The position numbers and the translations under genes were made by a program. A stretch of 64,000 nt of DNA, taken from NCBI GenBank assembly GCA_023362775.1, contig JALMGJ010000003.1:175746774-175810773 (forward strand), in the 5' to 3' direction. Shown piece after piece: positions 11,634-23,300 of this stretch. The notes under the pieces were generated by a model that worked only from the letters and a program-made list of their open reading frames with translations, was not told where the DNA came from and ran no database searches. Position 1 is the first letter of the stretch, and the number at the start of each line of letters is the position of its first letter. The stretch comes from Charina bottae (lineage: Eukaryota; Chordata; Lepidosauria; Squamata; Charinaidae).

Positions 11634-11934
11634 CAGTGTTTCTCAGCCTTGGCAATTTGAAGTCCATACATCAGTGCTTTACAAAGTCCCGCCGTTGACG
11701 ACACACCAACGGTGGCGGCGGCGTGCATGGCGGCGGTGCGCACGGCCTCATGTTTCGCGCTAAAACCTGGAAGCGCTGATGGCGCGCCGCTGCCACCACC
11801 GCATGCGCCACCGCGGTGGCAGTGACGCACCATCAGCACTTCCGGGTTTTGTCGCGACACACTAATGTAATTGCGACACACAGTTTGGAAAGCTATGCCA
11901 TACATCTTCAAGCTGCCAAGATTGAGAAACACTG
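11634..11934. mobile_element. hAT-type foldback MITE (CAGTGTTTCTCA ends), interrupted
   Basis: Left end CAGTGTTTCTCAGCC and right end GAGAAACACTG sit inside a perfect 8-bp duplication atctagct (11626-11633 and 11935-11942). The two halves (ccttggcaatttgaagtcca and catcttcaagctgccaag) fold back when the nested element at 11672-11897 is removed. Confidence 0.85.
11672..11897. mobile_element. GC-rich hAT-type MITE, subfamily B-like, nested
   Basis: Inserted in the foldback MITE with a perfect 8-bp duplication ccatacat (11664-11671 and 11898-11905). The ends are diverged: CAGTGCTTTACAAAG at left, GTTTGGAAAGCTATG at right. The body includes gacgacacaccaacggtggc and tgtcgcgacacactaatgta. Sequence decay suggests an older copy than 10344-10692. 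Confidence 0.85.
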
Positions 11935-11977
11935 ATCTAGCTGAATGCTTCATGCACTGTTAACCTAACATTTAGAC

Positions 11978-12215
11978 CAGAGCTTTCCAAACTTTTCATG
12001 TTGGTGACACACTTTTTAGACATGCATCATTTCGCGACACACTCTTACAGCAGGGCATTATTTCGCGACACACTCTTACAGCAGGGCACAAGGCAGGCAC
12101 TAGGACCTGCACGGAATCCTGGCAGGGCAGGTTTGGAGGCAGCAGCAGCCGCGACACACCCAGACACTGCAGCCGACACACTAACGTGTCCCGACACACA
12201 GTTTGGAAAGCTCTG
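11978..12215. mobile_element. hAT-type MITE, subfamily A
   Basis: A perfect 8-bp duplication atttagac (11970-11977 and 12216-12223) with ends CAGAGCTTTCCAAAC and GTTTGGAAAGCTCTG. This is the cleanest copy of subfamily A: acttttcatgttggtgacac at left, a short tandem repeat (atttcgcgacacactcttac twice), then ccagacactgcagccgacac near the right end. Confidence 0.9.
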
Positions 12216-12223
12216 ATTTAGAC

Positions 12224-13674
12224 TACTTTAATGTGGACCTGCTCTTGCTGGAAGTTGCAGCAGGTGCAAAATGTAATATTTCCTTTGTTATCCACTGGTG
12301 TGAAATTTGAAAGTATTTTAGCTTTCAGGGAAATAATTTAATCTATGTAATATAATCCTCTGAGATTTCTGGTGCAAGCCCTGTTGAATACAAGGATTGT
12401 GCAAGAGTAGTACCATACCACTGCAGAAGTGAACTACATTTTAATTTTTAGAATTGGATGCTACAATATTCCAAATGTTTTTATTATACTTACAATGTTA
12501 AAAAATTTTAAGAGTATAGCTCCACAACTGGAGGTTCTCAGAGCTTCTCCAAAAGTTGCTACTAGATAGTAATTTTAAATGTGTCAGAAGGGGAGAAATA
12601 TTAAATAATAGGAGTAATCATGTTAATTGAATTAAGTTAAAATTAAATTCTACCACTTTGTCATATCCTCACCCATGTTTTGCAGGATAGCCCCAAGCAC
12701 ACCATGCAAAAGTGATGGAGCCAGCGATGTGCTGGATCCACCTCGTACCGGCTCAGAAGAGCCGACTAGTAAAATTTCTGGAATTTGGTAAGCCGGTTGA
12801 GAGGAGCTGAGCCGCTATGCCTAGCATGCCGATCAGCTGTTCTGTGGCTAGCAGTGCAGTGGCAGGAAGGGAGCAGACAGAGCCGGTTCTCAAACATTTA
12901 CCAGCACACCTCTGGGTGTCCCTCTCCGTTATGCCATGCCATCTTAGAATTATTCTGATTTAGGACTAGAGACATGCAAAGTACACTCCCAAACGAGCTT
13001 CATTTTTCTAAATTGAGTTCTCCTGATGAGCAAGGATTGCAACAAATGCTGGCATAACTGATGTGCTGCAATGTTCTCAGGTTTCCTTTTCAACATTTAT
13101 TCAGGGTTAGGATGCCAGCTATGCTTTGCTGATGTTGCACTGGTGTAAACAGGCTTCCAAGAATGGAAGCACCATAGGATTACACAGCCAACTTCTGAAA
13201 TGTTCCTGACTTCAGGTTGTTTAAACAATTTTAAAAATAGAATTGGCTGTATGGTGATGGCATGCTTCAGTTGCTAATTCCTAATTAGTATTTCTTAAGT
13301 GGTCAGTGTAATGTAAAGGTTAAAGAAAAGCTGCAAGAAATCCTGTATAAAATTACCATAGGATATTTATAAATCATTCAGCCAAATCATAAAATTATAT
13401 TTTAAAAAAAGGCTTTTGGTGCAAGCTTCAGGCTGAGACCCTAAGGATTAAACCATCTTCATTTTCTTAAAACAAGCAAATCATTTGTTCAGTTATTGCT
13501 ATTATTCAGGAAGCTAAATTATATAAAGCTATCCTATGCATATTAAGTCTTCTGAGTAATGACTTTACACTCATCATCTTTATTCAGTCAAGGTTTTTGA
13601 TTAAATTCAATGGATATGTGTGAGTACAATAAACATACTGATATTTTCCAAACTTTTCCAAAAAGAAAATTGCA
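12224..13674. other. Unannotated stretch, one possible foldback element
   Basis: Non-coding sequence. Apart from the foldback at 12728-12908 I see no gene or clear repeat. Confidence 0.35.
12728..12908. repeat. Possible small foldback DNA element
   Basis: Left tgtgctgg...accggctc is matched in inverted form at the right by gagccggttct...ccagcaca with similar spacing. GC content is higher than in the flanks. No target duplication was found, so this is a tentative call. Confidence 0.35.
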
Positions 13675-14233
13675 TTTATTTGGTCATAGAACTCTTAAGA
13701 CTATCACCTCCAGTATGCCACATTTTTAAAAGTGCTTCATACTCAATTTATATTATTTTTATCAATTACATAATGCACACTTTAGCATAAAATAATTCAG
13801 CAACTCAACAATCTCTTTTATTTTTCCACATTTTATCTGTAAGGTCAGGTTCTATTTGTGTCCAAAGATCTTCCAATTCTCATTTTGGGAGTTCTTGTCA
13901 TTTCAGGAGCCTTAGGAGTCAGCATTTATGTCAATGCAGTTGCTCTAAGTATACTCTAACGTGGTTGATAGCAGAATCTCACCATATTATATTAGAAGGC
14001 CATTTTGTAGTTCAAGTGGCTTTCTCATAAACAGTTTGTACATAGGACAGCAAACATTTCAAGAAACCTCAAAGAAAGGCAGCACAGCCCACAATTCTGA
14101 AAACATACATACTTTTGAACCGTTATGGAAACAAGAACGAAAGACCAAAGAGACTGAAAGAGATCAAACCCTATTGTGGCTATCCATACAGAACATTAGG
14201 TGATTTCATCCTGAGAAGATATACATGGAACAG
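13675..14233 (-). other. LAMA3: Probable LAMA3 3' untranslated region
   Basis: The sequence follows the LAMA3 stop codon on the minus strand and has no coding potential. Candidate AATAAA signals on the minus strand are at 13817-13822 and 13675-13680. Which one is used, and the true transcript end, cannot be told from the sequence. Confidence 0.35.
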
Positions 14234-14379
14234 TTAATTGACAGGACACCCTTCCAAGCTGACAACACCATGAATGTTTGACATTTTGTTTAGTAAGATA
14301 GATTTATCATTAATTTTCACATTCTTCAAACAGCCAAGGAACACGTCCTGAATTGGAAGCCATGGTATTTCCAAATTAA
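14234..14379 (-). CDS. LAMA3: LAMA3 exon: end of LG5, stop codon
   Basis: Residues 1215-1262 of the window product, ending VVSLEGCPVN and a TAA stop at 14236-14234. Acceptor is ctttacag at 14380-14387, exon starts in phase 2 of a split Val codon. The GCLKNVKIND and GCPVN cysteines form the usual LG5 disulfide. Confidence 0.95.
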
Positions 14380-17300
14380 CTGTAAAGAAAAAGCACAGAA
14401 ATTGACTAAATATACAATGTGTGAACAATTTGGTATTGTGGAAAACATACACCTGTTTTTAAGAAATATTCTTTAATATTTTTATTAACATACATTTGAA
14501 TGAAATATGCTGTTCATATTTCCATTTAAAACAAACTGCTTCTTTTTTTAGTGATGCATAGCAGTGCTGTTAACATTTCTTCATACATTTCTTTGAATTT
14601 GTGTAATACATATTTTATATAGTCTGCTATAGTTAAATATATAGGAGCCTCTTCTCTGACCTAGTTTGGATAACTTTGTAAAGAATTAATGAACAATGAC
14701 AATGATAATAATAATAATAGTAATAATAGTGAAGTGTTTCGCTGATTTGCTTCTCCCTCTCTATTAACACATACTGTACATTCATATACACAGTGTGTTC
14801 AACTATTATTTCTCCCTGCAGTGGTGTTTTCGAAAGTCAGCTAGTTTAGCAATAGAACAATAGATAAGGACCTTATGGTAAACTTTGTGTAAAGAATGTT
14901 TGGTACTGAATGTTTGAACATTTTCTTGATAGACAGGGGTGAGAAAACCAGAACAACCCTCACTATTTGTCATCTATTAGTCTGTTGGAAGGTGATGTTC
15001 AGCAGCTTCTGGAAAGCCATAAGCTCTTCATTCCTCCTCTAGCATGTAAAGCCACATTATTCATTCTAGCAACTAAAACATTAGTAGAAGATACTACTTT
15101 AGTTGCTCTTTGATCAACATCAATCTGGAGGGGGCTTATGCATATTTATACAGATAAACGCATGGATTGGTCTCCTATGGGGAAGGCAAACATGGATATG
15201 CATTTTGCATCTTCCTTTTGCAAAGATGGCTCCATTAAGTTATATGCTGGACTAAAACCTGATTTGTGAGTATTCGCCAAATCTTGACATGTATAATTTC
15301 CAGTCTACCCTGGTAACTAATAAAGGAAGAAGATGCTCAACGTAAGAATGGTGGCTAAAATTATTTCTTATAAAGTATGAAACAATCTGGGTGATAAAGT
15401 TGAAAGTCCTGTGTTGCCATCCAAAGATAATCAAATATCCTAAGATTTACAGCGTAATCTTGAAACATCACATTAGGAAATTTATGGCATCTGTTTACAT
15501 TGTTTCTTTCCCTATGTGTGTTTACATGACAATGTACACTAATTAGATAACCTATTAGTTGTAATTAATATGCCTCTTTTAAAAATGTATATAAGAGCTG
15601 CAAGAAATCCTGATCAATATTTGGAGTGCAGGGGTAGAGGGGACTATGACCATTCTTCTGCTATACCTGTGCCCAATAGATACTGCTCCCTCTGACAAAA
15701 GTCATTACAATTTACATCAAAAGAAAGGAAAATGGAGTCAATAAAACCTTCCTTCCTGATGCAAAATAGCAAGTTGAGAACAAGGCCATTTTTCAAAAGG
15801 ATAATGAAAAACTCCTGCTCTTGAGTGATCTGGCTACTCCTGACCCCAGCTCCTGCATATATATTTTAAAAAACATTACACTCAGGCAATTAACACTGGA
15901 TCTGCTTTGACCCTCAGACAGAGGAAAGTTTGGTCTAGTTTGTCTAGTTTAGAAAGTTTAATCCAGTTTGGCCTAGTGGTTAAGGCACCAGGCTAGAAAC
16001 CAGGAGACCGTGAGTTCTAGTCCCGCCTTAGGCATGAAAGCTGTCTGGGTAACTTTGGGCCAGTCACTCCCTCTCAGCCCAACTCACCTCACAGGGTTGT
16101 TGTCAGGAAAAGGAGGAGGAAGGAGTACTAGGTATGTTCACCACCTTGTGTTATTTATAAAAAATAAAGGGATACAAAAAATCTAAAAGAAAGTTCAGGC
16201 TTCATAATGGATGAGACAGAAACTCAGCTGTTTTTTAACTGAAGATTATCACAGTTACTCATTTTTCTTCCAAAACAAAGAATTCTCATACCTGGAACTC
16301 TTCCAAAATAGAGTGGCTGAGCATGGCTGGTGGAAAGCTTAGGCGATAGCACAGTAGTATATTTTCTGTTTGTATCTACATCTAAGTACACAATATTCTT
16401 CTTCTGAGTCACTATAAACAATCAGATGAATAAATCAGTTCCATCTCCCACCCAAACCAACCAACCAACCAATAAATAAATGCTTTTCATTCAATCCTGT
16501 TTCTCCTTCGCAATGTATCTGAAAATCTTTTGCTTCATAACATTCTAAGTCGCTCCCTTCAGTTCTGGTCTAATGCAGTAATCATAAAATATATCTAATA
16601 GGAAACTTTGCATAAAATAAGTCTCATGTTTAAATTTTCCATTAGTACCTGTCTCCAAGTTGCTCTTCCCTAATTTTTTATTTAAGAAATGTATAAGGCT
16701 GCCTACCCACCCAACTCTACAGCAACTCTTATGGAGTTGCTTATCTTTTTATTTTGCAAAACTTGGGTCTCGTACCTTTTGTAGAAAGAAGATAATTAAG
16801 GAGAAGTAAATCTCACAGAAAGCAGGCTAAAAGAGAAAAATTGAATACTCCCTTCCTTCTCCCTTCTCCACTGCAAAATATTCCTTCCCCAAAAGATGAT
16901 TTTCAAAAGAGAAATAGCTGTTAGGCCAATATTATATTTAGATGATGTGTAATGTCAGTTGGGTCTGTTCAATCAGATACTTTTCTGCTTGCATATTTTC
17001 ATAGGAATATAAGTTACAACACTCATTTATTTCTCTATTATTCTAATGGCAAAACATATCAGAAAACTAAGGATACATTATAAGAAAAAAAGCAAAGATG
17101 ATTTTGTCAAGCCTCATAAAAACTTCGTTATGAATATATAGTTTTAGACAAACCTCTAGTTGTCTATAGGATTACTCTGAAAGAGTTAAATTTGTCTCGG
17201 GGGGAAAACACATAATTTTGTGGAGTTCTTCCACATTTGACTTCCACTTTGCCCTCTCCCTGAAGAATTAATGAGTGAAACCCCACAGTACCTGCTACAG

Positions 17301-20300
17301 AGTGCCACTGTCCATCACACAGAGACTGCTGAGGTGTGACTGACAGAGAAAACTCTCCAGCACCATTATTTCCAGAGGCAGTGAGCTGTGAAAAGGAGAA
17401 GCCTTTTTAATTACCACGAACAATAAGACTACATTTAAATATAAGAGCACACACAAGGAACACATCTTTGTCAGATCTTCTGAGCTTTACTAATTTTATC
17501 AGTACCTTTAGGGACACCTGTCTTCTTCAGATTGCTATGCTTCAACAAGGATACCATCTCCTGAGAATTCCCAGAGAAGGCTTTTTTAAATTCTGTCTTT
17601 TACTAATCTGGAGTTTTTCAGCTGGTTTTCACTGGGTTGAGACTGCTAATTTTAGTAGCCTCTGGTAACTTACAGTAATGCAGATACAGGGGAGTAAGCC
17701 AAAGAAAGCAGTCACGGTCACCACTCCAACTGGGACTGCCAATAACAGGGGAAAGGGATAGATTTTACCGATCTCAGAAAGAAGCATCCAGTCTTGCAGC
17801 ACAAAACTCAGCAGTCATCTTTCAATATCATTCCATCCAGACCCTGTTTACAGAGCACCACCTTTCATCTGCCTTTTCTTTTGTCACACCAGACTCCAAT
17901 ACTGTTGCATGATTTGTGCACTGTGGCCTAATATCTCAGTTTTGTAAAAATGAAGAATATGAAAACCACATGTCTGTAAAATCCCTATCTTTGGGGGCTG
18001 ATGGGTTTATCTGGAATGATGACAGCATCTAATAGGTGTTCAAATAAAGGGGCTGCTATGGAAGGTGCGTGGTGAAGGGGCGTGGTGGCTCAGCGGGTAA
18101 GACGCCAGGCTTGTCGATCGGAAGATCGCAAGTTCGGAGGTTCAAATCCCTAGCCCTGCGTGCGGAGTGAGCTCCCGCACTAGCTCCAGCTCTTGCCAAC
18201 CTAGCAATTCGAAAGCATGCAAATGCAAGTAGATTAATAGGTACCACTTCGGTGGGAAGGTAACAGCGTTCCGCGCGTGTCATGCGGCCACATGACCGTG
18301 GAAGCGTCTTCGGACAACGCTGGCTCTTTGGCTAACAAACGGAGATGAGCACCGGCCCCTAGAGTCGGACACGACTGCACAAATGTGCGGGGGGTACCTT
18401 TACCTTTTTTATGGAAGGCAAAGCTAATTACAAAATATTTGTTTATCAGGAGGCAAACTGAAGATTCTCTGTGCCACTTTGTCAAACTCGTGATACTTTT
18501 TACCACTTCCACTTTATCTTTTTCTGAGTTCACTTTCTAATAAGCCCTAGGTTGCACCATTTCATTCTTTAAGAATACCCAAGGCCCATGTGAATCCAGA
18601 GGCATTCTAGGAAATAAGGTGATGGTGGGACTTCCTTTGTTCTATGCCAGCTTCCCACTTTCAAATCCTTTTAAATAATCAGATGGGGCAAGGGGCATGG
18701 TAGGCACAACAGCAGTGTCCGTTGATATATTGGGAGATCACAGCTATAAAAGATCCCCCCAGAAGGAGATTCAGTAATAAATGGTAGTGTATTTCAGGAG
18801 CTCGAGTCCAGAAACATTCCCTCCCTTCTCCCTGTCCACACCATAGACTGACATTTGAGATAAAGAAGAGAAAAAAACAAAAATCATTCCTACCACGCCT
18901 TCTTCCATGTAAAGAGTTAAATAGTTTTCTTGATTGCTGCCAGCATGGATTAAAATGCCAGTGAAACTTCTTGGACGGATGTTAAATACAATCCTATATT
19001 CCATGCTTATCAAAAAGGTGTTTTCTGGGATACAAAAAAAAAAAGGAAATAGTTCTATTTAAAAGGAAGTTAAAAGTATGAACTGAGTTCCACACACTGA
19101 GCAGCTATTTAAGAAAAGAGGGAAGCTCTATAGGTTCCTTTCTCTGTGCCCATGGAGCTGTGCCCATGTGGTAGGAAGAACATAGGACTACGCATGATGA
19201 ACGGCATATGAGCAAATGCAGAATTTTAGATCAGAATAAATAACTCCTATCATACTTACCAATCACAATATGTCCTCCTTCATTGAAAAATGAAACACCA
19301 TTCTCCAAAATATTATCCAAGCAAGGCAGGACACCATTGTTTTGCTGGTAAGTATATATGTGTTTTCTTCCAACTTTAAAGTTTCTCAAGCAGCCCACAA
19401 AACTCTTCTCTGGAATATTCTGAAGATATACACACCCAACATAGATTGGAATAATAATATTATTATATACTTTATATTACTATCATCACCCCATACAGCC
19501 TATAGGGTAGGGTTACCAGATGTCTGGCAAAAGAAGGACAGTCCTCCTTTTTGTCTTCATGTCCTCTGTCCAGCAGGCATAGCCTTAACATCAAATATTG
19601 TCTGGCTTTTTGAGTATCTTTTCCTGAGCAGCTTTTCTCAGGGGCACAGCAGGAGAAGTGCTAACCCCAAGTTAACAAGCTGGGCTCTGTGACCTTAATT
19701 AGTTGATTAGTACCCTGGGCTGGCTTGCCCTGCTGCCTGAAATTGACTAGACCTTAATCAATTACATGATGAAGGCTTTTGCCTCCTAACAGGCTCTAGC
19801 ACATTCCTGTGATTGAAAATCCAGCCTTTCTGATGCTGGGAAAAGTAATTTAATACAGGTGGTCCTTGGTTAATGTTAATGTTAACTCATTCAATGACTG
19901 TTCGAACTTGCCGCAGCACAGAACGAGGGGGACTTACAACTGGTCCTCAAAGTTCTGGCCATCACAGTGCCCCCGTGGTCATGTGATTGCGATCCGGGCG
20001 CTTGGCAACTGGCCCACATTTCTGACCATTGCAGCGTCCCGTGGTCATGAGATCATGATTTGCAACCTTCCCTGCTGGTTTCCCACAAGCAAAGTTGATG
20101 GAGAAGCCGGCAGGAAGTCGGAAGTCAAGATCATGTGAGATCCTTGCTTAACAACCCGCAGTGATTCTCTTAACAGCAGTAACCAGGGATTGCCAGAACT
20201 GCCATTGCTAAGCAGCACGGTCATGTAACGTCATACTTTATGATCTCGTTGCTTAGCGATGGAAATTCCGGTCCCAATTACTGTCATTAAGCAAGGACTA

Positions 20301-23300
20301 CCTGTATACATGTAAAGCTAAATGCTTTTTTTTTTTGCAGTTTTTCACTGTAATTTTTGTTGCAGATCCAAGAAAGTTAAACAGTGTGTCCTCCTTTCCC
20401 CCCATTTGTCCTCCTTTCCAATTGTCTGTGTCCTCCTTTGCTGGTTCAGATATCTGGTAACCCTACTAAAGGGCAGGTTTGCACAACATAACGGCCTGTG
20501 GGCTGCATCCAGCATGCCAAGCAACCTTGTGCAGCCCAGTGATGATTTTTAAAAAGTAGTAAATTTACAGCCGCCAAAAGACATGCTGTCGAGCATCTCC
20601 AAGCCTTGTCGCCACTACTAGCTCCAGCACTTCTACCACTCTGCTAGCTGCAGAATAGCTGATGGGCATGCCAGGTATTTCTTTGCAGCGCACAAGGATC
20701 TTTAACTTATCAATGTGGTCCTTTCCCCTCAACGAGTTGGGCAGGCCTTAAATATCCCAATTTTTTTTAACCAACCAGGAATGTGCACAGGGATAGAGTG
20801 ATGAGGGAGTCGGTTAGAGCAATCTTCTCCAGAAAAAAGCTGATGCGTCCATGTTGCCTGAGGATTCTAGATGCTGCAGTCTCTTTCATATCTCAAGGGC
20901 ACCAGCTTGGGGCAGTGTGGGCTAGCTCTAGACTGAGCATGGGAGCATGCAAACTTAGAGATGATCCAGGATTAGATCTCATATCACAGCTTATTTAGTC
21001 AGAACTGGTTCCATCTCTTGTTTATTTATATATGGTGTAAATCAGTGTTTTTCAAGCTGGGCAACTTTAAGATGCTGGCTGTGGAATTCTGGGAGTTGAG
21101 GCCCACACATCTTAAAGTTGCCCAGCTTGAAAAACACTGGTGTAGATAATGCTCCTGCCTCCTACTTGTCCAGCAACAACAACCTTGTGAGTTGGGTTGG
21201 GCTGAGAAGATAACTGGTCCAAAGTCACCCAGCCAGCTTTCATGCCTAAGGGAGGATCACAACTCACGGTCTCCTGGTTTCTAGTCCAATATCTTAACCA
21301 CTACACCAAACTGGCTCTCAACAATTAATCTCTTAACAATTGAAGGGCCAAACTAAGAAAAAAGTGCCTAACAGAACCTGTTATAATATTTCACTTGGAA
21401 TGAAAGAGTGGGATGTGGCGTGGAATGGACAGAAAAAACAGAGCTTGTTGTTTTAGGAAAGGCGCAAAGGGGGGAATGCAAGAAGACGTGAACAAGGTGA
21501 GGGAGTGAAGCAAACCAGGTGAGAAAAATGGAGCACAAGGAGAGCAACCAACTGAAAACACGAAAATGTAAAAGCAGAGAACGATGGATACAGCAGCTTC
21601 AGCTGGGAAAGAAAAGGGAATTTTCAGCGCAACAATAGGCTGAAAAATATGAAAGCAACAGCTACAGGTATCTCAATAATCACAATATTATCCTTTATAT
21701 GGATTTGGCTTTCAACATTCAAAGTACTTTGTGGCGTGGGTTTCTATATAGTTAAATAATTCTGCTGAAGAAAACTGTACCTTATTTGAAAATCCAACAC
21801 TTAAAATGTTTTAAATATATTAACTTTAAAATAATTGCAAAATCTGCCATTTCTCATTGTGTGGAGAAAACATGAGACATGATGTCATAATCAAGTGAAA
21901 ATAAATATTAAAAAATTAACAGACAAACAGACAGGCAAAATTAACTACTGCTGACTTATGAACACCACACTTGAATAAAACATGCAAAAATTAGATTTGT
22001 AGAATATTCTTTGGATGAAATATCTATAACTATGACACTGCTCTCTTATCAGCCTAGCTTCCATTCTGATGCTACAGAAGCTTTTGTGTGGCCATAAGGT
22101 ACCTGAATGTGATTATTCAAAGTTGGAATTGGGATTATATATTACCATCTCCATTTCCCAGTGACACTCAAGCTGGAAAGATGACATGACTATCATACTT
22201 TAGCTTTCCCTTAATAACAAGGACTTGAAAGAGAAAAAGAAATATTGGCTGCCTTGGCAATCTGGGGTAATATAACCATTTAAATTCATATTGGACAACA
22301 TCTCAGTTTTTACCTGAATGTTTAAAGAAGGAACGCCTCCTAGATAGATTGGTGCATCAATTTGGGAATAAAGATAAGAAGGTGGTATGTTTCCTTCACG
22401 AGTCTTCAAACCGTCAATTACAAGTCGTATTTTCTTTTCGGTAGTGCTGAATGCCACCTTTTCAGGAGACAAACAAAATCTTAAGCTGATGTATCACATG
22501 TCTGTGGCTTGAATCATGTCAACTGGATTTCTATTTTCTTAGTGGAAACGTTTCACTCCTTATCCAAGGAGCTTCTTCAGTCTGAGTAAAGTTAGTAAGG
22601 GAATCCTTAAATATGTTTCTAGGCTGGCTGTGTGACCTTGCACCTGGGGCTAGGTCATGGTTATTTTTGAGATGTTTGTTTCTAAGTCCCTTTATCATCT
22701 AAAGGAGGATCGTTAAGATTACCCTGCTGCTGTTGAGCTTGTGAAATGGTCTTAATCTTCCTAGGCACAGAAGACAAAGCAGGAAGGAAGATAGGGGAAA
22801 GGTTATGCCTGAGGCCCCCACCTCTATTCAAGGAAGGATTTTCCAAGTTGGCATGAATGGATTCCTTGACCCCTCTCTCAAACCACCTATCTTCTCTGTC
22901 TAAAATGTGAACATTAATGTCCTCAAATGAGTGTCCTTTTTCCTTTAGATGAAGATAAACTGCTGACTCTGGTCCTGTGGTGTTACTTCTCCTGTGTTGG
23001 GCCATCCTCCTGTACAAAGGTTGTTTGGTTTCTCCAATGTAGAGTTCAGAGCACTCCTCACTGCACTGGATTGCATACACTACATTGCTTTCCTTGTGTT
23101 TTGGAGTTTGATCTTTGGGGTGTACAAGCCTCTGTCTCAGTGTGTTGGTGGGTTTGAAATATACAGGTATGTGGTGTTTGCCAAATATCCGTTTGATCTT
23201 TTCAGACACGCCAGCCATGTAAGGAATGACCAGGTTCTTCCGTTTACTCTGAGTCTCAGCCCTATCTGTCGCTGTTTTAGGTCTGGTAGACTTAGATTTG

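Noticed and set aside
18066..18150. tRNA gene
   Set aside because: A and B boxes are present but the sequence continues into a SINE body and tail with target duplications. Same for 43205 and the tRNA-like heads elsewhere.
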